Shown here: piece by piece, positions 47,651 through 58,729 of the stretch
Layout of the letters: each line of letters begins with the position of its first letter
Position numbering within the stretch: the first letter of the stretch is position 1
NCBI GenBank assembly: GCA_934045905.1
Contig: OW203763.1
Coordinates: 24,541,108 to 24,605,107, forward strand
Direction of reading: 5' to 3'
From: Leuctra nigra
Taxonomy: Eukaryota; Arthropoda; Insecta; Plecoptera; Leuctridae
DNA: 64,000 nucleotides
Notes under the pieces: generated by a model
The model's input: the letters and a program-made list of their open reading frames with translations, nothing else
What the model was told of the DNA's origin: nothing
Databases searched by the model: none
Made by a program: the position numbers and the translations under genes

Positions 47651-48037
47651 CAGTGGCGTGCTGTTATATCTAATTATAGTGCTGGCCCGACACCCCAGGG
47701 GGTGGGTGTCTCCTCATTGGTACACACCATTTAATTACAGAATGTGTACCAATTTATCATACTTTGTAGCACTGTTTTTTCATGTCTACAACTTTTTAGA
47801 CACCTTTTTAAACTGGTACATGGTCCGTATCCGCAAAGCATGGGTTACGAGCTTCTCTCTTGGGATATTGAAATTTAGCCCCTATTTTGGCTGCTTATTA
47901 GATACGACCTAAAGGAGAGAAAACTTTCCAATCCCCTCGTGGTAGAATTTATCCCCGCTTTGTGAACTGGTGGGGAACAGTTGTGGGCACACCATCATAT
48001 AAAAAAGCTGACACTGGTCCTCTAGAGGCCGCCACTG
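47651..48037. mobile_element. Possible decayed hAT-like element
   Basis: The left end CAGTGGCGTGCTG and the reverse complement of the right end, CAGTGGCGGCCTCTAG, share the first eight bases. CAGTGGCG is a common end of hAT elements. The 387-bp interior has no transposase; the plus frame at 47541-47912 crosses the left boundary and is not a gene. No 8-bp target duplication is visible (GAGGGCCC versus CTCGTCCG), so either the flanks have decayed or the match is chance. Confidence 0.35.
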
Positions 48038-48039
48038 CT

Positions 48040-48297
48040 CGTCCGCGGAGTCTTCGCGCGCCTCCTAGAGTGCCCCTCCTAGAGTTCATATGCCTTCTGA
48101 TGTACATCGATCATTTTCTCCCGTATACGTGATGGCTCTATCCTTTATACCACCCTTCAATGTAAAATCAATTACTTTTAGTTATCGATCGTATGGCGCA
48201 TGGTGACCCCATTATTTTTCAAACGATATTAATATATCATATAGACTTCGTATAATAGCTTCGAACAAGCACACATAACCTCTCCCTACATCTAACC

Positions 48298-48337
<40 letters not shown>

Positions 48338-50830
48338 ACTCTTCTTTCCCTGGTACATACACTCAGTACTTCAGCTCATTCCTAAGTTTCCTCAATGATC
48401 TTCTGTGACACGTCCCCCAATTACCGTGGCGTCTATGCCCTATTCTCTCTTGAGCTCATTCATCAGAAGTACCTCAACATACAGTGTGAAAGAGTACGGG
48501 TGACGCTCTTATGACGAAACGCTACAGGGGGCAGTATATATATGATCGCCTTACTCCTTTTATATTAGGATTGTATTGCATGAAATAGGGAGAGACCTAC
48601 GAAAAAAAATACACAAAACAAAAGCAATATGAGTTTTTCTTTTTGACGAGAGTGAATGTAAGCGTGTGAAGTTAGCCGATGGGGATGGCCGAAAGGAGGT
48701 AAATGGTGCTCCCTGGCAAAAGAAATGTCTCCTGGTATAACCTCCCACACCCAGACACCGCCATTCAGTAGACAATAACACGACTGTGCAGTGGTGTCTG
48801 CAGCAATTAATGATACCACCATACAACGCAGGCAAAATAGAACACGCGATTTAGAGAGCAAAGGGAGGATGTCTAACCGTTTCGAGTAGTATACAAAAAT
48901 GAATGGCTTTCGACGTTTGAGTATTGATCGAAATTTTTTTTTTTTCAATCCATCCTAATTGGAAAGTAAGCTCCCTTGAATTCTTTTTTGATGAACCGGC
49001 AAGTTTTGAGCCAGATTGGGGAGCGTGGTTATGCTATTGAACGAGAAGCGGTGTGGGGTGAATTTATCACTTCACCCTTTCTTCGTAATATTTTAATTTC
49101 GGTCGTGTTTTAATTTTTTCCCCTTCTTTTATTGTCATTTTTTGGAAATGTGGAGATGACAAGTCGAGTGTGATAACGATAAGTGGAACGGTGTCGTGAT
49201 TGTATTAGAGACGCGTTAGATATTAAAAAAAAACGTTTTTTCAAAAAAATAAAAACTCGTTGACAAAGCTAGCGAAAACAAAACAGCCTACCACATGTTT
49301 AATTTCCCACCATACTTTTGGCCTCTATTGTCAAATGACAGAGTACGTTACTGAATGGTCGCCGGAGTTCTAGTGCATTACCATGAAAGATGGATCAATA
49401 GATGACATATTCATATGGCGAAGAATTATCAAACAGTTAGGTCGAGACGTTCGAGATCACGCGACTTTTTTAAACCCGTATAATTAATTATCACACGTTT
49501 TTCACCATAGTTTAACGGCGCCCTGGTTTGCAACAAGTTGGAGAATATTCAGTAAAGGGAATGATGGTTGGAAAACTATCATAGTATTGGAACTATCTGA
49601 ATGAGTGAATTTTTGATTCACTGAAAACTACGATCAGAATGGTCTTGCTCCAGCCAGGTTCGAATAAGTAGTTGCTAATTGACTCTGGTTGAATTACTCC
49701 CAAGTTTATAATAATTCAAAAGGAAATAATTATTTCTGATAAATCAACAAATTCTATAATATGAAATCACGAACATCGCAAATATAGTCTGAAACAGAGA
49801 CACTTATTTATATTTGTGTAAATTTGTACATTTTGCGTTGAAAATGTCACAACGCGTACTTTCGTGTTGAAATGTGTTGCATTTGAGTTTCATCAACTGT
49901 AGTTTTCTTGGTCGTGTTTTTTCACCAGCAATATTCTGAGAGTACCTGTGCAATGTATTGCTCTGCTCTCAGAAGAAGATAAAAGTCTAGGAATAGAGAA
50001 TACCGTCTTCTAAGTTTTCCTGAATCAAATTCCCTTTCCAATCACCACAGATCACTAAGATCGGATGCTATTTGAGTTAATGAAGGGATCTTGTTTTCCA
50101 GTACCCCAATGAGGCACGTCTATTATCACTTGATTACACAAACAAAAAGTTTTCGTGGTCGATTTGTTTTCAAGTTTTCGTTGAATCGCTTTTAAGAGGG
50201 ACGAGAAAATGACTTTACTTTAATGCCATCAGCTCCGCTCTTAGTTCGCGACCATTTTCTCGTTCCCGCCCGTTCGATGTAATGGAGGAAATTTGGCACC
50301 GTTTTTCTTTCTTTCCTATTTTTTTGTGTTGAAATTCAAACTGAAAGTTCCCCCCTATTTCTTAATCTACCGAGTTCAAATCGTATACGGACTGATAACT
50401 AAGCAATAAGGAGTTAGTGCGCGTTTGCCAGATGTAAGAATTGGTATTTGAGCGATCGGAAAAGCAGGTTTTCAAACTGTTTGAGACCTGCTAATCGATC
50501 GGAGCATATGGTTTCTGGAACGATTGCACTGCATTGCACATAATTCTCACTGCATTGGACCTCGCAGATGATGGAAATCGTACAATCAAGACGCGATTTT
50601 GTTTACCATGTAAGTAAATACGTTCATTTCTATGCACTAGACGAAATAGAACAACTGAATTAGAGGCCGGGGGTACGCTTCGTTTCGATATATATGCTCA
50701 CACGTCGACTGAATAGTAATCACATTTTGCACGAACTTCCACTAGAGAGACATAATAATTTCAACATTTGTAAGAATTCAATTCGATATAAATGTAATTT
50801 GAATGAATCCAGATGATTTTCGAAAATGTG
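48040..50830. other. Non-coding interval with CT microsatellite
   Basis: Includes CT repeats at 48303-48335 and overlapping minus-strand frames at 48560-48948 (91 and 127 codons) with no recognisable protein. The rest is AT-rich. Confidence 0.45.
48303..48335 (+). repeat. CT dinucleotide microsatellite
   Basis: Uninterrupted CT repeats of about 32 bases. Confidence 0.92.
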
Positions 50831-51075
50831 ACGTAGACTTTTGTATATACGTCATATTTTGTTCTTCGGAGCAAAGGAATTGAAAAGTTTTGAATGCAAA
50901 ACTGACGTATGCCTATTTTGTAATATAAGCCGACATTTACAGGTATAATTCGGTTGGGAATAGAGAAAAGAGAAAACGGAGGTGGAGAAGACGAAGAAGA
51001 AGGAGATGAAAATGCTTCGTGGAAAGTAAAGGGAAATTGTAATTGGGTTAGTTAGGGATGACTCTCTACACACAC

Positions 51076-51241
51076 CTTTAGGTTCGAGTCTTCGCGTTTT
51101 AACGAGAAAAACAGAGGGGAGAGCTTCTTCCCTATCCTCTCTGTCAATACTCAATTGCATCATTCTTGAGCTTTCCTCGCTCATTCTACATTCTCTTTGT
51201 GACGGCATTGAAGCTTTGACTTTATTTCGTGTTTCGCGGCG
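51076..51241 (-). CDS. Candidate exon, charged unknown protein
   Basis: On the minus strand a pyrimidine-rich tract ending TTCCCTTCTTTAG (AG at 51243-51242) is followed by 166 bp open in one frame to a donor-like AAAG/GTGTGT at 51075. The first codon follows directly after an in-frame TAG that is part of the acceptor itself. The translation begins RRETRNKVKASMPSQ, has a charged middle (MSEESSRMMQLSIDRED) and ends TRRLEPK, with an internal ATG at 51208. It reads like a disordered, charged segment. I do not recognise a family. The donor is mediocre, so this could also be the 5' end of an untranslated exon or chance. Confidence 0.33.
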
Positions 51242-51323
51242 CTAAAGAAGGGAATAAAAAGGAGTAAAATATATTATCAATCGGTAAGTGACAAGGATCC
51301 AATTGAATAACTAATACCTTTTA

Positions 51324-51345
51324 CCCCCCCCCCCCCCCCCCCCCT
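51324..51345 (+). repeat. Poly-C homopolymer, 22 nt
   Basis: The longest C run in the window, uninterrupted. The true length is uncertain because sequencing of such runs is unreliable. Confidence 0.9.
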
Positions 51346-51349
51346 ATCA

Positions 51350-53340
51350 TCTTCCACATATAGCTATCAGTACCGCAATTTAAAAGGCACGTAAAAAGAG
51401 ACACTAAACGAATAGAAGAGAATGGGTGAAAGTGAAAAATCTTTTCTTCCAAATCAGGGTGTGAAACCAGAATATAGCAAAAAAATAATCAAAATGTTTC
51501 AAATGTCGGAACGAAATTTTTAGTGTCTCTAAATGAGAAAAGGAAATCATTTGTAATCGTTCTTATGTTAATTATGTTTCCAAATACTCAAAGTATTAAA
51601 ATAAAATTATATTCTATATACACATAATTAATATTTTATGTTAATTATTTCATTGTTGTGAATATAGAGTGTTAACTTTCTGACTACTCTAATGTAAATT
51701 GACACCTCTATCAATTTATTTCATAGACCATAATCAGATTAGAAATGCATCACTGACGGAGTCGATTTTGAAACGAATTTCAATCCTCGACCCGACCTTG
51801 TTTCCAACAGTTCTTAGCTCAAGGTTTAGTTCTGCAATTAGTTATTCATTGAGAAAAAATACACACGTTTTAGTTGGTACGTATTTAAGTATACAGAACT
51901 CCTATATATAAACGCAGGGACAAATATCAACTACATTAGTATGAAGAAGTTGCCAAATGACTTAAGTATCTAAGCGAAACGTAAAATAGACCATGTCATG
52001 TCATCAAATGTAGTGAGAGACATGAAGCCAGCACTTGGATATCTGAGGATATCTCTAGAGCTTTTACTGGATATAGTTGTTCCACTTTGGCATTGTATAA
52101 GCTGAAGCCTAGAAATTAGATAAGTTAACAGGTAAACTCTCTCGCACCAAGGCGGTATAAATTGAATGTACACTCAAAGTCACTTAGGAACAAAGCTTGC
52201 CATTCTAAAAGAGTGATTGACTTTTTTACTGGACGTGGTTTTTAACACTTGCAAAAAGAACAAAAACGTTCTCTAATAAGTTTTCAGATAAAATAAGTTT
52301 AAATTACAACAAAAGAAAATCACTGACATTTAGATATTTCACGGTCAATGTTTCCTATGTTTACAGAAAGTTATTTTTATGGGTTTAATCTTATTTATCA
52401 ACGGACATTCTATTTCAAGTATGTATTATTAACACTGCTTCATTTGAATAGATTAATGCAGCAACATTTGTTACTTGTTTGACATGTAACCTCATAAAGG
52501 TGATAGCAATAATAAATTTACATTGTTTTCTGATAGCGCTTTCGTCACCCGCTGCGTCTTTCTTCATTCGGTTTCCCACAAAATTTTATCAAATTAGATC
52601 TTCCTACCCTCTTTCATTTATTAAAAATTAACATAGTACCCCCATGGACACAAGATTATTTGAAAATACAATAAGTCTTCGACAAAAAAGTAACGAGTCT
52701 ATCAAAAATAAATTTCGTGTAAATTTCTTTTATCGAAAAAAACGCGGGTAGAATAGAGAACAAGACCCCCCTCCCCCTTACTGTCAAAATTTCGACAGTT
52801 CAAGCAGGTATCTATCACTATGCAAATCCTATCGAGCTGCAGTATATTCCCTCCACTAACACTGAGCGTTATCACATTCTGTATGTATAGCACGGTGTAT
52901 GTTGACAGGGTACACACTATCAGTGGTCTATTGTGCATTTATTATTTATTACACATTTAACGACGCACTCTAAAGGTATGAAAGTATATAATTTTAGATC
53001 GTAAATGTTACGAGCGGAAAGGGATGAGAAGTGCACACAGGTCTCGTACTATGACAGCTGTTTCATACACTAAAAGCTGCTCACATTTTTTCCGGTTGAA
53101 TGGGCGGAGTAGGGGGAGGGCGGCGATCCATTTAACTTATCAATTTAGAAACATTAAAAATAATCATGCACCATAAAAAAAAGAAAATCACGTTAATGTT
53201 GATTTCTAGCGAGGTAAATATTAATTAACATTCAAATAGCATGACAAAATAAATAAACGAACTAAAAGGATATTGCATGAAATCATAGAGCTTATATAAT
53301 CCAACCCCACGTTAGCAATAATTACTTTGGCGTTTCGAAG
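51350..53340. other. AT-rich interval, nothing recognised
   Basis: Only short frames (up to 78 codons) with no coding character. No repeats were noted by eye. Confidence 0.5.
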
Positions 53341-53370
53341 CCAAGCGAACGTTAGATGAAGGATGAGCTA

Positions 53371-53467
53371 AGGGAGGGGGTGGAGAGGTGAGGATGGGGG
53401 TTAGGGGTGTGGGGGGTAAGCCGTAGGTGGGGACGGGGGTGCGTGTGAGGGCTCCGGGGGCTTAGGG
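53371..53467 (+). other. Extended G-rich tract with many G runs
   Basis: Close to 100 bases with at least eleven runs of three or more G (for example GGGAGGGGG, GGATGGGGG, GGGGGG, GGGGACGGGGG, CCGGGGGC, TAGGG). Several combinations satisfy the G3-N1-7 pattern for a quadruplex. The opposite strand is correspondingly C-rich. Confidence 0.65.
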
Positions 53468-53639
53468 TTGTAATATGGTGGAGGAGAGATATGCATACAT
53501 CTCTACCCCCCTCCTCTTACATACATACATTCAGAGTATATGAGAGATGAACAGGATCTACACGCTACAATAATTACGCACACGATTCAAATATCCTAAC
53601 ATTCGATTTCAGTTAACTTGCGCACCTCAGTCAAACATA

Positions 53640-53712
53640 AACGCGGCTGGCTACGCCCGCCAGGGCTGTCATTTGTGAGGCCCGGGTTTGATCCCTGTCC
53701 GGAGCAATAAGG
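53640..53712 (+). mobile_element. Possible tRNA-derived SINE remnant
   Basis: CCCGGGTTTGATCCCTGTCC resembles a T-arm with a B-box core (GGTTTGATCCC). Upstream, GCGGCTGGCTACGCCCGCC is a weak A-box-like segment at about the right distance. Cloverleaf pairing is poor. No target duplication was found. Confidence 0.35.
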
Positions 53713-53789
53713 ATGATTGTTCATGGTAACACAAGCATACGCATGGATAGTTCCAAACTTACCCATACCATAATCATTCATTAAGAACA

Positions 53790-54415
53790 TATTAAGCATT
53801 CATACGCCATTAGTAATTGATAAAAAGAAACTACACCTAAGTTCTGAACCTCCTAAAGTTCAACGCTACTAATTTCCATATCAACTAAACTACACTGAGT
53901 TACGAACTCGCCTACAATTCAACTCTTCTAATTTGCATCTCAGCTAAACTTAACTATGAGTTCTAAATCCTCTTAAGAGTACAACTCTTCTCTAGTTGGA
54001 ACTTGAGTCCCAGCTAAACTGCACCGAGTTCAAAACCCTCTTTAAGTTCATCTTTATAAATTACATCGCACCTAAACTACACTGAGTCCTAAGCGCTCCT
54101 AAAGTTGAACTCTTGTAAAGTTAGTTGAACTCTCCTAAAGTCAACTCTCCTAAAGTTGAACTCTCCTAAAGTCAACTTTCCATAAGTTGAACTCATATAA
54201 AATTAGTTAAACTCTCCTAAAGTCAACTCTCCTAAAGTTAAACTCACCTAAAGTTGAATCCTCATAAATTTCACATCGCCTAAAATTCAGTCCTCCTAAA
54301 GTTAATATCTCCTAAAATTCAAACCTCCAAAAGTTCATATCTCCTAAACTTCAAACCTCCAAAAGTTCAAAACCTCCCAAAGTTGAACTCACCCTCATAA
54401 AGTTCAACAGCTTTT
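53790..54415 (+). repeat. Degenerate 16-17 bp minisatellite
   Basis: Variants of CTCCTAAAGTTGAACT run for about 600 bp. The first half is diverged, with longer units of about 70 bp that share CTAAACTACACTGAGTTC-type segments; the centre and right are cleaner (repeated CTCCTAAAGTTGAACTC at 54090-54260). Some units read AAAGTCAACT in place of AAAGTTGAACT. No coding frame survives. Confidence 0.85.
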
Positions 54416-54656
54416 AAACAAGCGCCTTCGCAACGCAACATTGCAGTGTGCTGATAAGGTAGCTGTGAACAACCGCTCTCCTAATTTGCCGCCCGCCTCA
54501 CCGCTGCCATTAGCAACGGGCGCTCCTGGGTTGAAGGTATTGAATCTCAACATACGCCTCTCCTGTCGCTCCAGACTCTAGCATCAAATAGATGGACGCG
54601 AGATGCCATTCATTTATTGAGGCGAATGAAACGAAGCTCTCGGTTCGTGCATGAGA

Positions 54657-54677
54657 GGGGGGTTGGGGGGAAGAGGG
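54657..54677 (+). other. G-quadruplex-like cluster
   Basis: GGGGGGTTGGGGGGAAGAGGG. Two six-G runs and one three-G run can supply four G3 tracts. Confidence 0.45.
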
Positions 54678-55284
54678 TAATTAAATTTTTTATGACAATG
54701 GACGATTTAGGAAACACGCGATTTATAGAAGCGTACTTAACTATTCACTGAATGCAAATTACAGGTACAACAAAGAAGAGTGGAAGATAATTAATAATGA
54801 AAATTGTAGGATTCACGTTTTTTTTTCTGGTGGAGGTGCCAGTATCCAGGCTTTTCGAGCGAAATCTAATCTGGGCTCAGTTTCAGTTGGGAGATTTAGA
54901 CAAATTTCATGAATATTCTATTATGTACATACAAGGTACCTTTTTTACAAGTCAGTACACCACTCCAGGCATTTTTTTTCTGTGGGGGTGGAGGTGCAAG
55001 TTTTTTTTTTAATTATTCCTAGTTACAAGAGAAGAAATGTTTGAATAATCTCTAGGTTCAGTAACTTGTTGAGCGTACTTTAATTAAACTATAAGGAACT
55101 ATTACACTAACGCGTTGGAAAACGAGCATGGTCGTGCGTGCAATTGATATTTATGAGTGCTCGATCAGTTCAGGTGGTTAGGAAGTAGCAAAGACGCAGC
55201 CCAATAATGCTGGTTAGTGGTTGCATATCATTTAATCAATCAAAGGATTACGTTCCAATTTCAGTATGCACAACAAGGTGATCT

Positions 55285-55545
55285 TTACATGTGTGCAAAA
55301 TTTCAGCTCGATCGTAGAAACGGTGCGACTTTTATCGCGGCAGGGACAGACGAACAAAAAAACATCCGTGCCAAAAGAGTCAAAAGGAATCGCTCGTTCA
55401 ACAAAGTGTTGATCGATTTCGTTCAGACTGGTCGGTTCCTTCTTTTCTAAATTTCAGTTTGAACAGAGGAACAGTCAGATATGTACCATGAGCTACGGAG
55501 GAACAAAAACAGAGATGAGTGCCAAAAGTATCAAATGGAGACGCA
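55285..55545 (+). repeat. Diverged two-copy duplication, period about 150 bp
   Basis: AAATTTCAGCTCGATCG at about 55299 aligns with AAATTTCAGTTTGAACAG at 55449, and GAACAAAAAAACATCCGTG with GTGCCAAAAGAGTCAAAAGG near 55352 aligns with GAACAAAAACAGAGATGAG and GTGCCAAAAGTATCAAATGG from 55501. Minus frame 55398-55787 (129 codons) and plus frame 55217-55450 overlap the repeats and show no protein motif. It may be part of an old transposable element. Confidence 0.55.
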
Positions 55546-55789
55546 CTTAGTAAAATCTCCCAATTGTCTTTGCGCTTTTGCCGCTTTGTGTCCGGATAAA
55601 CTTCGAGCCCGTGGAGGTGCCAGGTATTAGAACAGTGCCTTGCTTCGCTCTCTTGGGTTCTGTCCTGAACGTCTGCACACTGGATCATAATGAGTAATGG
55701 TCTCTCCGACTTATTGTGATAGAAACGCCAGATTTTGAGCTTCGCTAAACTCACCACATAAGACAGTTTGTAACGCTCCCGTGACATCT

Positions 55790-57185
55790 GTGAACATCTT
55801 CGAATGCGACACAGGCGATTTCGTGTACGATATTCAAGGAATAATGGCGTCGGGAAAGAGAGTTGCGGTTGGCGTCGCCTTTACACGCATCCTCTTGAAA
55901 TCCATCAGAGCTAGATTTCTCGGCTCGTCTGACGTGCGTCGAGGCTTTCCAAACTGCCGAGAAGTCTAGCACACCTAACATCATTCCATTGGCGATGAGC
56001 CAGCCTCTTTCCTCTGACTTACTGTTTTCACAAGTCAAAGTCGGATGTAAGACTACGCAACTGGTTTACACATAAATCACTTTCCTCCACCCATTCCCTT
56101 TTGTTTCTTCCTTCCGTTTCCCCACCTCTTTATAGAAACTCTTCTTCTCTCTGATCTTTTTTGCCTCTTTTTTGCCAGCCAAAATTTACCTTTCCTCGCA
56201 TCTAGCCGGTGTTTATTTTCTAAAATGAAGACATAATCGTATGTTCATTACGCCGACGCAATATTCCTACAGGTAAACGAGTGTCGGATGATCTCATTAT
56301 GGTCTCTTAAGGTTTGCGTTAAACCACATTATCCTGTTCTACTCCCGAGGAACACATTTCGGTCAGTTTAGCCGTAAATTTAGATTAAAAAGGGGGGCGT
56401 AATTCCCTTAAATTGCTGACTCCTATGCACAAACACTACAAACCCACGCACGAATTACAACTAGTTTAATATTAATTCTAATTCCCCTTTCGAGAATACG
56501 AAAGGCCAAATCTGAAAAACACGATTTACTAAAAGATTTTTTTTACTTGCATACAAAGTCGCACTTTAGCCTTTTCCAAGTCAACTTTCTACATTTCTTG
56601 AAAATATAATGTTTGAGCTCTATATATTTTTTATTACGTTAATTCCCCTCTGGTCAGAAGAGGAACGTAACAGACGGGCACTTTACGACACAAAAGAAAC
56701 GTAAATGTCAAATGCGCAGATTGGCATTTTACTTCCAGCACGGCGTTTCATTAGCCTAGGCCAGAACAGAGGCCATAGTAGTTGAAAAATATGCGTGTAA
56801 AATGATAATGACGAAAAATTGTGTGAAAAAAGTTATATCCATCCTTGCTTTTAGGAATAGCCACTTTGCTAATCATTCCTAATAAGACTGCAGATGGAGT
56901 GAAGTCTTTTCTGTGCGGCAGAAAAGGCATCTCCTGAAATTGCACTTCACTCTTTGCTATTGCACGGCGAATCTCTGGAGAGAGGTGCAAGAAGAGGGCC
57001 GGGAGAATAACGTACGACGCGAACCGAATTTCAAATCGCTTTCATATTTCAACTCAGCCTCAGCTATAGTAATTCTGTTTCGGTCGATAACTGAAAGCAG
57101 ACCACAACCAATGCGATAATTGGATGAATTTGTAATGAGTTCTTGGTGCAAGGGCCATCATAGAGACGATTTCTCGGCGTCAATA
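55790..57185. other. Interval with short overlapping frames, no gene supported
   Basis: Frames of 60-95 codons overlap on both strands at 55751-56038 and 56751-57151. None has a recognisable motif or a clear splice context. Confidence 0.45.
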
Positions 57186-57192
57186 TGTCGCG

Positions 57193-58350
57193 ATATAAAC
57201 CACGAATCTGTCGCCTTATAAGCCACGAATCTGTCATTTAATACACTACGAATCTGTCGTTTTATACACCACTAATCTCGCCTATAAACCACGAATATGC
57301 CGCCTATACTACGAACCTGTCGCATATACACCACGTATCTGTCGCTTGTACACCACGTATCTGTCGCTTGTACACCACGAATCTGTCGCCTATTTACACC
57401 ACGTATCTGTCGCTTGAACACCACGAATCTGTCGCCTGTACACCACGAATCTGTCGCCTATACAGCACGTATCTGTCGCCTATACACCACGTATCTGTCG
57501 CCTGTACACCACGAATCTGTCGACTATACACCACGTATCTGTCGCCTTGAACACACGAATCTGTTGCCTATACACCACGTATCTGTCGCCTTGAACACAC
57601 GAATCTGTCGCCTTGAACACACGAATCTGTTGCCTATACACCACGTATCTGTCGCCTATTTACACCACGAATCAGTCGCCTGTACACCACGAATCTGTCG
57701 CCTATACACCACGTATCTGTCGCCTATTTACATCACGAATCAGTCGCCTGTACACCACGAATCTGTCGCCTTGAACACACGAATCTGTTGCCTATACACC
57801 ACGTATCTGTCGCCTATTTACACCACGAATCAGTCGCCTGTACACCACGAATCTGTCGCCTATACACCACGTATCTGTCGCCTATTTACATCACGAATCA
57901 GTCGCCTGTACACCACGAATCTGTCGCCTTGAACACACGAATCTGTTGCCTATACACCACGTATCTGTCGCCTATTTACACCACGAATCAGTCGCCTGTA
58001 CACCACGAATCTGTCGCCTATACACCACGTATCTGTCGCCTATTTACATCACGAATCAGTCGCCTGTACACCACGAATCTGTCGCCTTGAACACACGAAT
58101 CTGTTGCCTATACACCACGTATCTGTCGCCTATTTACACCACGAATCAGTCGCCTGTACACCACGAATCTGTCGCCTATACACCACGTATCTGTCGCCTA
58201 TTTACATCACGAATCAGTCGCCTGTACACCACGAATCTGTCGCCTTGAACACACGAATCTGTTGCCTATACACCACGTATCTGTCGCCTATTTACACCAC
58301 GAATCTGTCGCCTTATGTACCACGAATCTGTATAGTTTTATACACCACGA
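57193..58350 (+). repeat. 20-bp minisatellite with 158-bp higher-order unit
   Basis: The basic unit is about 20 bp, CACGAATCTGTCGCCTATAC and variants (CACGTATCTG, CGAATCAGTC, GCCTATTTACAC, GCCTTGAACACA). From 57630 the variants form an ordered block of 158 bp that recurs at 57788, 57946, 58104 and 58262, with no difference that I can see between the full copies; units towards the left edge are more diverged. The array is open in several plus-strand frames, including 211 codons from 57297, because the unit holds no stop codon. Units and the 158-bp block are not multiples of three, so the frame rotates and no protein sequence is conserved. Confidence 0.93.
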
Positions 58351-58729
58351 GAGAGGAAACACTTTCATCTTGAGCAGAATTAACATCCCCTACCTTCGCA
58401 GTAAAATAATTCCGCCAGCGAACAACGTTCACGCAATTTTCAAATAAGATTATATACTTTAGCAACATTTCCTGAAATTGCCCTGTGAAAATTCATCTTA
58501 ATTTTCGTCTGTTAACGCGACTGTCGCCTTCAGCGTTTCTCTTTTACAATTCTATGTTACTTGAGAACGTCTAATCGTCTCATTACCTAATGATCATTGA
58601 TGGCTTGTATTAACAAAGAGCAGAAAACCGTCATCCGTACGATTCAACTTCTTTTGTCGTCGTCGGGAATCTAGTGGAGCGGTCGCTCCACGCCAGCCAA
58701 GTCGTACGGCGCGCGCACACTCTCATATA

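Noticed and set aside
48560..48948. Two overlapping minus-strand frames of 91 and 127 codons
   Set aside because: Different frames over the same DNA, starting at a Lys run from an A/T homopolymer, without recognisable domains.
57297..57932. A 211-codon plus-strand frame, the longest in the window, with repeated TTYLSP and HHESVA words
   Set aside because: It is a translation of the 20-bp minisatellite. The unit and the 158-bp block are not multiples of three, so the frame rotates and no reading frame is preserved.
57193..58350. CRISPR-like pattern of short repeats
   Set aside because: The units are contiguous variants with no unique spacers, and the host is a eukaryote.
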